The position numbers were made by a program, and so were the translations under genes. DNA of 64,000 bases from Bosea sp. BIWAKO-01 (GTDB lineage: Bacteria; Pseudomonadota; Alphaproteobacteria; Rhizobiales; Beijerinckiaceae), in assembly GCF_001748145.1 (NCBI RefSeq), contig NZ_BCQA01000001.1, forward strand, positions 3,312,501 to 3,376,500, written 5' to 3'. This document shows, piece by piece, positions 45,384 through 56,720 of the stretch (position 1 is the first letter of the stretch; each line of letters opens with the position of its first letter). The notes beneath the pieces were generated by a model that saw only the letters and a program-made list of their open reading frames with translations, did no database searches and was not told the origin of the DNA.

Positions 45384-46747
45384 CCCCCATGTTTCGCAAC
45401 TCCATGATCAAGGGCGCCGGCCAGACCCGTTCCGGGCTGACGCGCCGCCATGCGCTGACCCTTGCCGGATCGGCCATGTCCTTGCCGCTGCTGGTTCCGG
45501 CGGCTGCGCGCGCGGAACTGGTGATCGACCTGCGCAAGGGTACGTTCCAGCCGATGCCGATCGCGATCGCTGATTTCGGCGGCGAGGCCGGCGTGATGGT
45601 GTCCGGCGTGATCACCAACAATCTCAAGCGTTCCGGCTATTTCCAGCCGATCGACAAGTCGCGCCACCCCGACAAGAATCCAGCCTTCGATGCGGTGCCG
45701 CAGTTCGAGGCCTGGAAGGCCGCCGGTGTGCAGGGGTTGGTGACGGGCCGCGTCTCGCGCGACGGTGGTCGCCTTCGTGCCGAGTTCCGGCTCTGGGACG
45801 TCGTCACTGGCGAGCAGATCGACGGGCAGCAATATTTCACCGACCCGAACAACAGCCGGCGGGTCGGGCATATCATCTCGGACGCGATCTTCACGAAGGT
45901 CACGGGCGTCGGCGGCTTCTTCGATACCCGCGTCGTCTTCGTCGACGAATCAGGGACGAAGGAAAACCGGCGCAAGCGGCTCGCCATCATGGACCAGGAC
46001 GGCGCCAATGTGCGCTTCCTGACCAATGGCGAGGTCTCGGTCGTGACCCCGCGCTACTCGCCAGTGGCGCAGGAAGTCGCCTATATGGCGCAGCGCACCG
46101 GCGAGCAGCCGCGCGTGCATGTGCTGAACATCGAGACCGGTCAGCGTCAGGTTGTCGGCAATTTCCCCGACATGACCTCGAGCCCGCGCTTCTCGCCGAA
46201 CGGTGCGAAGATCGCGCTCAGCCTGCAGCAGGGTGGCAACGCAAATCTCTACATGATCGATATCGGCTCGCGCACGACGACGCGGCTGACTTCGACCGGC
46301 GCAATCGATACCTCGCCCTCCTTCTCGCCCGACGGCACCCAGATGGTGTTCGAGAGCGATCGCGGCGGTTCGCAGCAGCTTTATGTGATGGCGCTCGGCG
46401 GCGGGGAGGGCAAACGCATCTCCTTCGGCCAGGGCTCCTATTCGCAGCCGTCATGGTCGCCGCGCGGCGACCTGATCGCCTTCACGCGCCAGGGCGGTGG
46501 CGGATTCGCGATCGGCGTGATGCGGCCGGACGGCTCGGGCGAGCGCATTCTGACCGAAGGCTTCCACAACGAAGCACCGAACTGGGCGCCGAACGGCCAG
46601 TACATCATGTTCTTCCGTGATCCGGGCGGGCAATCCGGCGGCAAGCTCTACATGGTCGATATCACGGGCCGGGTCGAAGTGCCGGTGCCGACACCGGCTT
46701 TCGCCTCGGATCCGAGCTGGTCGCCGCTGCTGACGACGGCGCGCTGA
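45380..46747 (+). CDS. tolB: Periplasmic beta-propeller protein TolB with Tat-type signal
   Basis: Protein of 455 residues. The N-terminus has a twin-arginine motif, [11 protein letters not shown] (Arg22-Arg23), with a hydrophobic stretch and cleavage near PAAARA/ELV (residue 45), so export is probably through Tat rather than Sec. An N-terminal TolB domain and five or so beta-propeller repeats follow ([39 protein letters not shown]). It binds Pal and TolA. The start is GTG 45380, overlapping the tolA stop. Confidence 0.93.
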   Translation: MTPMFRNSMIKGAGQTRSGLTRRHALTLAGSAMSLPLLVPAAARAELVIDLRKGTFQPMPIAIADFGGEAGVMVSGVITNNLKRSGYFQPIDKSRHPDKNPAFDAVPQFEAWKAAGVQGLVTGRVSRDGGRLRAEFRLWDVVTGEQIDGQQYFTDPNNSRRVGHIISDAIFTKVTGVGGFFDTRVVFVDESGTKENRRKRLAIMDQDGANVRFLTNGEVSVVTPRYSPVAQEVAYMAQRTGEQPRVHVLNIETGQRQVVGNFPDMTSSPRFSPNGAKIALSLQQGGNANLYMIDIGSRTTTRLTSTGAIDTSPSFSPDGTQMVFESDRGGSQQLYVMALGGGEGKRISFGQGSYSQPSWSPRGDLIAFTRQGGGGFAIGVMRPDGSGERILTEGFHNEAPNWAPNGQYIMFFRDPGGQSGGKLYMVDITGRVEVPVPTPAFASDPSWSPLLTTAR

Positions 46748-46866
46748 GACGGCAATCTGTTGCTGTCGCGCAACAGCGCGGAGAATGCTGCATTTCGCTG
46801 CAATTGGTTAACCATACGCCGCAATGACGCCACTTCGCCTTGATTTGGCAAGGTCTCGTTTAGGTT

Positions 46867-46896
46867 GACACATCATTGATGTGTCTGAGTTTCAGA
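46867..46896. repeat. Two adjacent inverted repeats upstream of pal
   Basis: GACACATC (46867-46874) pairs with GATGTGTC (46878-46885). Directly after it, GTCTGA (46883-46888) pairs with TCAGAC (46892-46897 region) around GTT. They share bases, so only one can form at a time. A TTGACA sits at 46865-46870. They lie in the 189-bp tolB-pal gap and may be a pal promoter/operator or a processing site. Confidence 0.4.
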
Positions 46897-46936
46897 CTTT
46901 CTGATTGCGGAACCTAGACCCGCCTGGAGAATCAAC

Positions 46937-47440
46937 ATGCTGCTTGCCTCGCTCGCCAGCCCGCGCACTGCCCGTTTTGCCGCCGCCATCGCCGCCACGC
47001 TCGCACTGGGCGCCTGCGCCAAGGACCAGAATGCCGAAGCCGGCTTTGGCGCCGGCGGCGCGGCCACCCCGGGCAGCGCCCAGGACTTCGTCGTGAATGT
47101 CGGTGACCGCGTTTTCTTCGAGACCGACTCGACCGATCTGACGCCGACGGCCGTTTCGACCCTCGACAAGCAGTCCTCCTGGCTGCAGCGCTACCCGCGC
47201 TACACCTTCACCGTCGAGGGCCATGCCGACGAGCGCGGCACCCGCGAATACAACTATTCGCTTGGCGCTCGCCGCGCCCAGACGGTGCGCGACTATCTGA
47301 CCTCGCGCGGCATCCAGGCCAACAGGATGCGCACGATCTCCTACGGCAAGGAGCGCCCGGTGGCCGTCTGCAACGACATTTCCTGCTGGTCGCAGAATCG
47401 CCGGTCCGTGACCGTGCTCGATGGTGCCGGCGGCGTCTGA
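46937..47440 (+). CDS. pal: Peptidoglycan-associated lipoprotein Pal
   Basis: Outer-membrane lipoprotein of 167 residues. The lipobox LALGAC puts the lipidated cysteine at residue 27. The OmpA-like domain has the peptidoglycan-binding residues in VEGHADERGTREYN and the end QNRRSVTVL. It anchors the outer membrane to the wall. It is separated from tolB by a 189-bp gap with inverted repeats and followed by a strong terminator, so it may also have its own promoter. Confidence 0.96.
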   Translation: MLLASLASPRTARFAAAIAATLALGACAKDQNAEAGFGAGGAATPGSAQDFVVNVGDRVFFETDSTDLTPTAVSTLDKQSSWLQRYPRYTFTVEGHADERGTREYNYSLGARRAQTVRDYLTSRGIQANRMRTISYGKERPVAVCNDISCWSQNRRSVTVLDGAGGV

Positions 47441-47465
47441 GCATCCGGCTTTCTGAAATCTATCG

Positions 47466-47502
47466 AGGCCGGCACTTTCCCTGCGGAAGTGCCGGCCTTT
47501 TC
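47466..47502 (+). terminator. Terminator after pal
   Basis: AGGCCGGCACTT (47466-47477) pairs with AAGTGCCGGCCT (47487-47498), extended by TCC/GGA near the loop, followed by TTT. It lies 26 bp after the pal stop. Confidence 0.8.
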
Positions 47503-47564
47503 ATATTTTGGCCGCGGTGACAGCGTGTGATAACCCGTCACTTGAGAGAAACAGTCCGGTCTTC

Positions 47565-48506
47565 ATGATGGTTCGAGAATTTGCCTTTCTACCCAGCCGG
47601 GCGCGACTGCTGGCTGCTGTCGCCTTCGGGGCCATTGCATGGGCTGCGTTGCCGGCTGCGGCGCAGGATGCAGCCGAGCTGACCGTGCGCACCGGGCGCC
47701 TGGAAAACCAGGTCCGAGCCCTCTCCGGCCAGATCGAGCAGTTGCAATTCGAGAACCGCCGGCTCACCGAGCAGCTCCGCAAGTTCCAGGAGGATGTCGA
47801 TTTCCGCCTGAACGAACGCGGTGGCGGTGGCGCTCGCCCGGGCGGCGCCGCGCCGGGGCCGGCTGCCCAGCCGCCGGCGACGCAGCCGGGGCGTCCGCGT
47901 CGGAATGATGCCTTCGATCCCTCCGCGCACCCGGGTGGCTCGGGGGCGCCGCGCCAGCTCGGCAGCATGGAAGGCATCATCGAGGACGAATTCGCCGGCG
48001 CGGGCGGTGGTGGCCAGGGACCGCTCGATCTTCAGGGCGTCGGCCGACAGGTTCCGCAGGGTGCGCTCCCGCAGGGCGGACCGCGTGGCGGACCGAGCGT
48101 TGCAGCGACGGGTGCGGCGCCGAGCCCCAAGGACAGCTATGACACGGCCTATGCCTATGTCCTGCGCAAGGAATACGAACAGGCCGAAATGGGCTTTCGC
48201 CAATTCCTGCAGAGCTATCCGCGTGATCGCCTTGCCGCCGATGCCACCTTCTGGCTCGGCGAGAGCTATTTTCAGCGCCAGCGCTATCGCGAGGCAGCCG
48301 AGCAATTCCTGAAGATCTCGCGTGACTACCCGCGCGCCGGCAAGGGCGCCGACAGCCTGCTCAAGCTCGGCATGTCGCTGAATGGGCTTGGCGCGCGCGA
48401 CCAGGCCTGCGCAACCTATGCCAAGGTCGGCGTCGACTATCCGTCCGCCTCCAATGCCGTGCGGCAGGGTGTCGAGCGCGAACGGCGCCGCGCTCGCTGC
48501 GCTTGA
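47565..48506 (+). CDS. cpoB: Tol-Pal system protein CpoB (YbgF)
   Basis: Periplasmic protein of 313 residues. It has a signal peptide (LLAAVAFGAIAWAALPAAAQ), a coiled coil (TGRLENQVRALSGQIEQLQF), a long Gly/Pro-rich linker, and C-terminal TPR repeats (YDTAYAYVLRKEYEQAEMGF; LAADATFWLGESYFQRQRYR). CpoB coordinates peptidoglycan synthesis with Tol-driven constriction. ATG 47565 or 47568 are both possible. Its stop overlaps the tilS start (TTGA). Confidence 0.92.
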   Translation: MMVREFAFLPSRARLLAAVAFGAIAWAALPAAAQDAAELTVRTGRLENQVRALSGQIEQLQFENRRLTEQLRKFQEDVDFRLNERGGGGARPGGAAPGPAAQPPATQPGRPRRNDAFDPSAHPGGSGAPRQLGSMEGIIEDEFAGAGGGGQGPLDLQGVGRQVPQGALPQGGPRGGPSVAATGAAPSPKDSYDTAYAYVLRKEYEQAEMGFRQFLQSYPRDRLAADATFWLGESYFQRQRYREAAEQFLKISRDYPRAGKGADSLLKLGMSLNGLGARDQACATYAKVGVDYPSASNAVRQGVERERRRARCA

Positions 48507-49558
48507 GCGCGCTCGCTTCCAGCGATCCTGAGCATCTTCCGGTTTCAGCCGGCGAGGCGGTTGCGCTCTTCGCCGGGCTCGCGGGTGAGGCGCGCCTGCT
48601 GATTGCGGTCTCGGGCGGACCTGATTCCGTTGCCCTGCTTTCCCTGTTGCAAGATTGGTCGCAGCAGCCCAATCGGCCCGCGCTTCATGCGGCGACGGTC
48701 GATCACGGCCTGCGCGAGGCGTCCTCGAGCGAAGCTGAAGCCGTCGGCGCGCTCTGCTCCGGGCTGAGAGTTCCCCATGTGATCCTGCGTTGGGCAGGGC
48801 CGAAACCTGCGACCGGCATCCAGCAGCGGGCGCGAGAGGCGCGCTACGCCTTGCTGGCGGCACATGCGGAGGCTCTCGGTGGCGCAGTGCTGGTCACGGC
48901 GCACACGCTCGACGACCAGGCCGAGACAATGATGATGCGGATGGCGCGTGGTTCCGGGCCAAGCGGGCTCGCCGGCATGCGAGCCAGGGTGCGCAAGAAT
49001 GGCACAGTGTTGGCACGTCCGCTGCTTGCCGTGCCGAAAGCGCGTCTCATCGCGACTGCCGAGGCGAGGGGACTTTCCTACATTCGTGACCCGAGCAATG
49101 CCGATCCGCGTTTTGAGCGCGCGCGTTGGCGGACCCTGATGCCGATACTTGCCGACGAGGGGCTGACAGCCGAACGTCTGACGGTTCTGGCCGCGAGGCT
49201 GGCGCGCATGGATGCGGCGATAGAGCACCAGGTCGCCCTGCTGCTGCCGTCGCTTACATTGGCAGGGGAGGGGACGGGAGTGACGCGGCTGCGTTTCGGC
49301 GCCCTGGTCGATCTTCCCGAGGAAATTGCCCTGCGGGTTGTGGCCGAGGCGCTCGCCCTGGTGCCTGGATCGAATGCAGAACTGTCGCGGCTCGAGCGGC
49401 TGGAAGGGTGCGTATTCACGCTTTTGGAGGCGGCGGGGCGGGGCACGGCCATGACGCGGACACTATCGGGGTGTGTACTCGCGCTCGATCGGGACGGTGT
49501 CCTGACGCTGACGCCGGAACCGCCGCGCAGACGGGGCGTTCACCCTGCGTCGCGATGA
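48503..49558 (+). CDS. tilS: tRNA(Ile)-lysidine synthase TilS
   Basis: Enzyme of 351 residues that places lysine on C34 of tRNA-Ile(CAU), so that it reads AUA. The ATP pyrophosphatase motif is IAVSGGPDSVALLS near residue 35, followed by TVDHGLR, HTLDDQAETMMMR and the FSKF-type region FERARWR. The start appears to be TTG at 48503, overlapping the cpoB stop, with no better codon ahead of the conserved region. The C-terminal domain is short, as in many alphaproteobacteria. Confidence 0.9.
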   Translation: MSALASSDPEHLPVSAGEAVALFAGLAGEARLLIAVSGGPDSVALLSLLQDWSQQPNRPALHAATVDHGLREASSSEAEAVGALCSGLRVPHVILRWAGPKPATGIQQRAREARYALLAAHAEALGGAVLVTAHTLDDQAETMMMRMARGSGPSGLAGMRARVRKNGTVLARPLLAVPKARLIATAEARGLSYIRDPSNADPRFERARWRTLMPILADEGLTAERLTVLAARLARMDAAIEHQVALLLPSLTLAGEGTGVTRLRFGALVDLPEEIALRVVAEALALVPGSNAELSRLERLEGCVFTLLEAAGRGTAMTRTLSGCVLALDRDGVLTLTPEPPRRRGVHPASR

Positions 49559-49582
49559 GCCTGGTTCGAATCTGCTGTTTCC

Positions 49583-49612
49583 CTTGGCAAGGGGCTTTGC
49601 CGCTCCTAGATT
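49583..49612 (+). promoter_or_regulatory. Promoter of ftsH with RpoH-like elements
   Basis: CTTG (49583-49586), 18 bases, CCTAGAT (49605-49611) fits the alphaproteobacterial heat-shock pattern CTTG-N17/18-CYTATNT with one mismatch. The same bases also read as TTGGCA-N17-TAGATT for the vegetative sigma factor. It lies about 60 bp before the ftsH start. Heat-shock control of ftsH is well known, so the reading is plausible. Confidence 0.5.
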
Positions 49613-49669
49613 AACGCCTGAAACCCTTGGCCTTCTCCGGTTGGACCGGGCGGCCCGATCGGACAGAGA

Positions 49670-51595
<1,926 letters not shown>

Positions 51596-51621
51596 GCCGC
51601 CTGAGCCGGACCTCGCAAATG

Positions 51622-51650
51622 AAGGCGGCCATGCTGGCCGCCTTTTTCTT
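51622..51650 (+). terminator. Terminator after ftsH
   Basis: AAGGCGGCC (51622-51630) pairs with GGCCGCCTT (51636-51644) around ATGCT, followed by TTTCTTT. It sits 27 bp past the ftsH stop. Confidence 0.85.
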
Positions 51651-51890
51651 TGCCTGCGATCAAGGGTTGAGGCGGAGCCGTCGCGTGTGATGGAGTGCGG
51701 ACGAGAGCCCGATCGTTTCCGTCTTCCTTCTGGCCGCGTCGCCCATGATAAAATTCGTCATAAAACGTGAGAAGGCGGAACGCTCGTCCCGCTATAGAAG
51801 AACTCAACAAGGCCGGGAGCAGGCTGGTTGCAACCGCGCCCCGGTTGTCCGCGAAGCTCCCATCATGGCCGCCATCTGGATCGATCGGAT

Positions 51891-53234
51891 ATGACGCGCA
51901 AATACTTCGGAACTGACGGCATCCGCGGCCGCGCCAATGGCGTGATCACGCCCGATCTGGCGCTCAGGGTCGGCCAGGCGACCGGTATCGCGTTCCGGCG
52001 TGGCGAGTACCGCCACCGCGTGGTGATCGGCAAGGACACGCGACTCTCGGGCTATATGATCGAGACGGCGCTGATCGCCGGCTTCACTTCGGTCGGCATG
52101 GATGTGCTGCAGCTCGGTCCGATGCCGACGCCGGCGGTCGCGATGCTGACGCGCTCGATGCGCGCTGATCTCGGTGTGATGATCTCGGCCTCGCACAACC
52201 CCTATGAGGACAACGGCATCAAGCTGTTCGGCCCTGACGGCTACAAGTTGAATGACGAGGTTGAGAGCGAGATCGCCTCGCTGATCGATTCCGACCTCGG
52301 AACGCAGCTTTCGGAGGCTGCGATGCTCGGCCGTGCCAAGCGCATCGACAGTGCCCATGCGCGCTATATCGAATTCGCCAAACGCACTCTGCCGCGCAAC
52401 ATGAGCCTCGATGGGCTGCGCATCGTCGTCGACTGCGCCAATGGCGCGGCCTACAAGGTCGCGCCCGAGGCGCTCTGGGAGCTCGGGGCAGAGGTTATCG
52501 CGATCGGTGTCGACCCGGACGGCTTCAACATCAACAAGGATGTCGGTTCGACCAAGCCGGATGCGTTGGCGCAGAAGGTGCGGGAACTGCGTGCCGATAT
52601 CGGCATCGCGCTCGATGGCGATGCCGACCGCGTGCTGATCATCGATGAGCAGGGACATGCCGTCGATGGCGACCAGCTCATGGCGGTGATCGCACGCAGC
52701 TGGCAGGAGGACGGCCGTCTCTCGGCATCTGGCATCGTCGCGACCGTGATGTCCAATCTCGGGCTGGAGCGCTATCTCGCCGGCCTCGGGCTGAGCCTTG
52801 AGCGCACCGCCGTGGGTGACCGCTATGTGCTCGAGCATATGCGCGCGAACGGCTTCAATCTTGGTGGCGAGCAATCCGGCCACATCATCCTCTCCGACTA
52901 TGCGACGACCGGCGACGGGCTCGTGGCCGCGCTGCAGCTGCTTGCGGTGGTGAAGCGGATGGACAAGCCGGTTTCGGAAGTCTGCCATTGCTTCGAGCCG
53001 CTGCCGCAGATCCTCAAGAACGTGCGCTACAAGCAGGGCCAGCCGCTGACGGAGAAGCCGGTCGTCAATGCGATCGAGGCCGCCAGGCAAATGCTCGGCG
53101 ATAGCGGGCGTCTCGTCATCCGCCCATCGGGCACCGAGCTGGTGATCAGGGTGATGGCCGAGGGCGACGACCGCGACCTGGTGATGCGCGCTGTTGACGA
53201 CATCGTCGATGCAGTGACGAAGGCCGCTGCCTGA
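51891..53234 (+). CDS. glmM: Phosphoglucosamine mutase
   Basis: Enzyme of 447 residues that makes glucosamine-1-phosphate for peptidoglycan and lipopolysaccharide. The phosphoserine is Ser101 in MISASHNP, the magnesium loop is DGDADR, and the phosphate-binding motif near the end is IRPSGTEL. The start at 51891 gives [16 protein letters not shown], the family consensus; a frame to 51828 adds 21 unrelated residues. It follows ftsH as in other alphaproteobacteria. Confidence 0.96.
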   Translation: MTRKYFGTDGIRGRANGVITPDLALRVGQATGIAFRRGEYRHRVVIGKDTRLSGYMIETALIAGFTSVGMDVLQLGPMPTPAVAMLTRSMRADLGVMISASHNPYEDNGIKLFGPDGYKLNDEVESEIASLIDSDLGTQLSEAAMLGRAKRIDSAHARYIEFAKRTLPRNMSLDGLRIVVDCANGAAYKVAPEALWELGAEVIAIGVDPDGFNINKDVGSTKPDALAQKVRELRADIGIALDGDADRVLIIDEQGHAVDGDQLMAVIARSWQEDGRLSASGIVATVMSNLGLERYLAGLGLSLERTAVGDRYVLEHMRANGFNLGGEQSGHIILSDYATTGDGLVAALQLLAVVKRMDKPVSEVCHCFEPLPQILKNVRYKQGQPLTEKPVVNAIEAARQMLGDSGRLVIRPSGTELVIRVMAEGDDRDLVMRAVDDIVDAVTKAAA

Positions 53235-53290
53235 CGCATTCGGCCGGTACGTTTTCGGCCAAAGATCATCCTGGAGCTCGGGCAGATCGC

Positions 53291-53323
53291 TGCGCATTCC
53301 ATCTTTGGAATGCGCAGGCTTTG
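53291..53323 (+). terminator. Terminator after glmM
   Basis: An 11-bp perfect stem, 53291-53301 (TGCGCATTCCA) with 53306-53316 (TGGAATGCGCA), around TCTT, with a T-containing tail. It is 57 bp after the glmM stop. Confidence 0.7.
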
Positions 53324-53359
53324 CTCATCGGCGCGAGATTTCGTGGTTAAGCGGTAAGG

Positions 53360-53374
53360 TTAAGCGTCGTTTAA
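53360..53374 (+). promoter_or_regulatory. Exact CtrA box upstream of the outer-membrane protein gene
   Basis: TTAA (53360-53363), seven bases, TTAA (53371-53374), 80 bp before the beta-barrel gene start. It is a perfect TTAA-N7-TTAA. CtrA is reported to control outer-membrane protein genes such as omp25 in Brucella, so the position is meaningful. Binding is inferred. Confidence 0.5.
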
Positions 53375-53453
53375 GGAATTCGTGCCAGGGTCCTTCCCGT
53401 CGGTAACACGCGCGAGCTGCGTATCGCGTCGCGCAAACTCGAGGGACTCTGCC

Positions 53454-54323
53454 ATGGGCAGCCTGAAAATTCTCGCACTGGCGGGCGCCATGGCCTTCGG
53501 AGGCTCCGTGGTGGCTTCCGCTGCCGACCTCGCCCCTCTGCTGCCTCCACCGCCTGAGCCTGTTGCCCTGCGCGGAACGATCGGGTCCGGCTGGTATCTG
53601 CGCGGCGATGTCGGGGTGGGCGTGCAGTCGATCGACAAATTCTACCAGGAAGACGTCCAGGCCTTTGGCGGCCAGTTCTTCGGGAAGACCGAGGAGACGG
53701 CCTTCTTCGGCGGTGTCGGTATCGGCTATCGCTTCAATAACTGGTTCCGTGTCGATGGCACCTGGGAGTATCGTGGTGCCTCGCAGATCGGCGTCAGCGA
53801 CAAGCTCTTCAATCCGTTCGCCAATGGCAACCAGACCAACACCTACAAGGGCAACCTGTCCTCGATGGTGGCCCTGTTCAACGCCTATGTCGATCTCGGC
53901 ACCTGGAACTGCCTGACGCCCTATATCGGCGCTGGTATCGGTGTCGCGCAGAACCGCATCAGCGGACTGACGGACCAGGGCATCGTCTTCGCCAACGAGC
54001 CGTTCGGGCCGGTTTCGTCGACGCTGGGAACGGCCGGCACCGGCACCAAATCGGGCCTTGCCTGGGCGCTCATGGCCGGTCTCGGCTATGAGGTGAACAA
54101 GAATCTGACGCTCGAACTCGGCTATCGCTACCTCAATCTCGGCGACGCTCAGTCGGGTATCATCCGGAACGCCTTCCTTTCGGAAACCGCCCGCCCCCTC
54201 AAGGCCAAGGATATCGACAGCCACGATTTCCGGATCGGCATGCGCTGGAATTTCGGCGATCCCGATTGCTGCGCGGCTCCGGCTCCGATCGCCTACCAGG
54301 CGCCGGTCGTGCGCAAGTACTGA
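53454..54323 (+). CDS. Outer-membrane beta-barrel protein (Omp25/Omp31-like)
   Basis: Protein of 289 residues. It has a signal peptide (LAGAMAFGGSVVASAA, cut before DLAPL), a proline-rich linker, and an eight-stranded barrel with alternating aromatic residues (GIGYRFNNWFRVDGTWEYRG; NLTLELGYRYLNLGDAQ). It ends in APVVRKY, with a terminal aromatic residue for barrel assembly. GAGGGA precedes the ATG. A perfect CtrA box lies upstream and a 12-bp hairpin terminator downstream, so it is a single-gene unit likely to be controlled with the cell cycle. Confidence 0.85.
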   Translation: MGSLKILALAGAMAFGGSVVASAADLAPLLPPPPEPVALRGTIGSGWYLRGDVGVGVQSIDKFYQEDVQAFGGQFFGKTEETAFFGGVGIGYRFNNWFRVDGTWEYRGASQIGVSDKLFNPFANGNQTNTYKGNLSSMVALFNAYVDLGTWNCLTPYIGAGIGVAQNRISGLTDQGIVFANEPFGPVSSTLGTAGTGTKSGLAWALMAGLGYEVNKNLTLELGYRYLNLGDAQSGIIRNAFLSETARPLKAKDIDSHDFRIGMRWNFGDPDCCAAPAPIAYQAPVVRKY

Positions 54324-54350
54324 CCAGCTGGTTCTCCAGCTTCGTAGGGA

Positions 54351-54377
54351 ACGGCGCGGATCATCGATCCGCGCCGT
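54351..54377 (+). terminator. Terminator after the outer-membrane protein gene
   Basis: A perfect 12-bp stem, ACGGCGCGGATC (54351-54362) with GATCCGCGCCGT (54366-54377), around a 3-base loop, 28 bp after the stop. The T tract is poor. Confidence 0.65.
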
Positions 54378-54547
54378 CTGCATTTCGGAACTGCGCCATG
54401 CTGCCGGGCGCGCGTTGACAAAGCCTCCATCCCTTCGCCCTATTCGTGCTTGGCCGAGGCGTTCGCAGTCGGGACACGCCTCCACTGACCAGGCTTCCAG
54501 CCCACGCGCCATCGCCGCTCGCGCTGGCCTTCTGCAAGGATATGACC

Positions 54548-55660
54548 ATGAAGACACGCGCCGCCGTTGCCTGGGAGGCCGGAAAGCCGCTGACCATCGA
54601 AACCATCGAGATCGGCGGCCCGAAGGCGGGCGAGGTCCTGGTCGAGGTGATGGCGACCGGCATCTGCCATACCGACGCCTACACGCTTTCCGGGCTCGAT
54701 TCAGAAGGCAAGTTCCCGGCGATCCTCGGCCATGAGGGCGCCGGCATCGTGCGGGAGGTCGGCGCCGGGGTCACGACGCTGAAGCCCGGCGACCACGTCA
54801 TTCCGCTCTACACGCCGGAATGCCGCAGCTGCAAAAGCTGCCTGTCGCGCCGCACCAATCTCTGCACCGCGATCCGCTCGACACAAGGCCAGGGCGTGAT
54901 GCCGGACGGCACCTCGCGCTTCTCCTGCGATGGCGGCGAGGTCTTCCACTACATGGGCTGCTCGACCTTCGCGAATTTCACGGTGCTGCCGGAGATCGCG
55001 CTGGCGAAGGTTCGCGAGGACGCGCCCTTCGACAAGATCTGCTATATCGGCTGCGGCGTGACGACGGGGATCGGCGCGGTGATCTACACCGCCAAGGTCT
55101 GGCCCGGCGCCAATGTCGTGGTCTTCGGGCTCGGCGGCATCGGCCTCAATGTCATCCAGGGCGCCCGCATGGTCGGCGCCGACAAGATCATCGGCGTCGA
55201 CATCAATCCGGGCAAGCGCGCCATGGCCGAGAAATTCGGCATGACCGACTTCATCAATCCGGCCGAGATCGGCAATGACAAGGTGGTGCAGGCGATCGTC
55301 GATCTGACCGCCGGCGGCGCCGACTTCTCCTTCGACGCGACCGGCAATACCAACGTGATGCGACAGGCGCTGGAATGCTGCCATCGCGGCTGGGGTGAAT
55401 CGATCATCATCGGGGTCGCCGAAGCCGGCAAGGAAATCGCGACACGGCCGTTCCAGCTCGTCACCGGGCGGGTCTGGAAGGGCACCGCCTTCGGCGGCGC
55501 GCGCGGGCGCACCGATGTGCCGAAGATCGTCGACTGGTACATGGAGGGCAAGATCAACATCGATGATCTGATCACCCACAAGCTCAGCCTGGACGAGATC
55601 AATCACGGATTCGACCTGATGCATGAGGGCAAGTCGATTCGCTCGGTCGTCGTGTACTGA
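54548..55660 (+). CDS. frmA: S-(hydroxymethyl)glutathione dehydrogenase (class III alcohol dehydrogenase)
   Basis: Zinc enzyme of 370 residues that oxidises the formaldehyde-glutathione adduct to S-formylglutathione with NAD, and can reduce S-nitrosoglutathione. Catalytic zinc ligands are in [13 protein letters not shown] and GHEGAGIV. The structural zinc cysteines are [15 protein letters not shown], and the Rossmann motif is [16 protein letters not shown]. The start at 54548 (AAGGA seven bases before) is better spaced than the ATG at 54542. The next enzyme of the pathway, fghA, follows. Confidence 0.96.
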   Translation: MKTRAAVAWEAGKPLTIETIEIGGPKAGEVLVEVMATGICHTDAYTLSGLDSEGKFPAILGHEGAGIVREVGAGVTTLKPGDHVIPLYTPECRSCKSCLSRRTNLCTAIRSTQGQGVMPDGTSRFSCDGGEVFHYMGCSTFANFTVLPEIALAKVREDAPFDKICYIGCGVTTGIGAVIYTAKVWPGANVVVFGLGGIGLNVIQGARMVGADKIIGVDINPGKRAMAEKFGMTDFINPAEIGNDKVVQAIVDLTAGGADFSFDATGNTNVMRQALECCHRGWGESIIIGVAEAGKEIATRPFQLVTGRVWKGTAFGGARGRTDVPKIVDWYMEGKINIDDLITHKLSLDEINHGFDLMHEGKSIRSVVVY

Positions 55661-55793
55661 GCTGGCCGCTCTTCCGCCGCATCGACCCTCCATGGAAACC
55701 CGCCATCATCCCTGATCTCCGCTTCACCGCGGCAGGGGTGATGATGTGGGATTGGGCTTGGACTGCGCGTCGCTAACGACCGAAAGGGACATC

Positions 55794-56630
55794 ATGGAAC
55801 TCCTCTCGAACTCCAAGGCCTTCGGCGGCTCGCAGCGCGTCTTCCGACACGAGAGCGCGGTCTGCGCCTGTCCGATGACCTTCGCGATCTTCCTGCCGCC
55901 GCAGATCGAAGATGGCCCGGTTCCGGTGCTCTGGTATCTGTCGGGGCTGACCTGTTCGCACCAGAACGTCATGGACAAGGGCGAGTACCGCGCTGCCGCA
56001 GCCGCGAACGGCATCGCGATCATCTGCCCGGACACATCGCCACGCGGCGACGGCGTGCCGGACGAGCCCGATAACTGGCAATTCGGCTCCGGCGCGGGCT
56101 TCTATCTCGATGCGACCCAGGAGCCCTATGCCCGAAACTACCGGATGGAGAGCTATCTCCTCACAGAGTTGAGCGAGATCGTCGCTCACAATTTTCCCGT
56201 CGACATGAGCAGGCAGGGGATCTTCGGCCATTCGATGGGGGGGCATGGCGCGATCACCCTCGCGCTGAAAAATCCTGACCGGTTCCATTCGGTTTCGGCC
56301 TTCGCACCGATCACGCAGCCTTCGACGGCGGGATGGTCGCGGCCTGCCTTCGAGAAATATCTCGGTTCCGACGAGGCGGCCTGGCGGCGCTATGACAGTA
56401 CTGCGCTGATCGCGGACGGCCACCGGGTCAAGGATCTCCTGGTTGACCAAGGCACCGCCGATGGCTTCCTGCAGGAGGGATTGCGGCCCTGGCTGCTCGA
56501 GGTGGCCTGCGTCAGTGCCGGTATTCCGCTCGAGCTCAACATGCGGGATGGCTACGACCATTCCTACAATTTCGTCTCGACCTTCATGGCGCAACATATT
56601 TCCTGGCACGCCCAGCGCCTGACACCCTGA
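55794..56630 (+). CDS. fghA: S-formylglutathione hydrolase
   Basis: Serine hydrolase of 278 residues that releases formate and glutathione from S-formylglutathione. The nucleophile lies in GHSMGGHGA, and the acid and histidine in the C-terminal GYDHSYNFVSTFM. The N-terminus SGLTCSHQN is typical of esterase D. AAAGGGA precedes the ATG. With frmA it forms the glutathione-dependent formaldehyde pathway. The formate could feed the fhs enzyme at the right edge. Confidence 0.95.
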   Translation: MELLSNSKAFGGSQRVFRHESAVCACPMTFAIFLPPQIEDGPVPVLWYLSGLTCSHQNVMDKGEYRAAAAANGIAIICPDTSPRGDGVPDEPDNWQFGSGAGFYLDATQEPYARNYRMESYLLTELSEIVAHNFPVDMSRQGIFGHSMGGHGAITLALKNPDRFHSVSAFAPITQPSTAGWSRPAFEKYLGSDEAAWRRYDSTALIADGHRVKDLLVDQGTADGFLQEGLRPWLLEVACVSAGIPLELNMRDGYDHSYNFVSTFMAQHISWHAQRLTP

Positions 56631-56720
56631 TGTAGATCGCAGCCGTTCCCAAGCGCCGGGAACGGACCGGCCCGCCCCGTGTTGTTGAATGTAACCGTTC
56701 AGCATCCGAGGGAAGCAATC

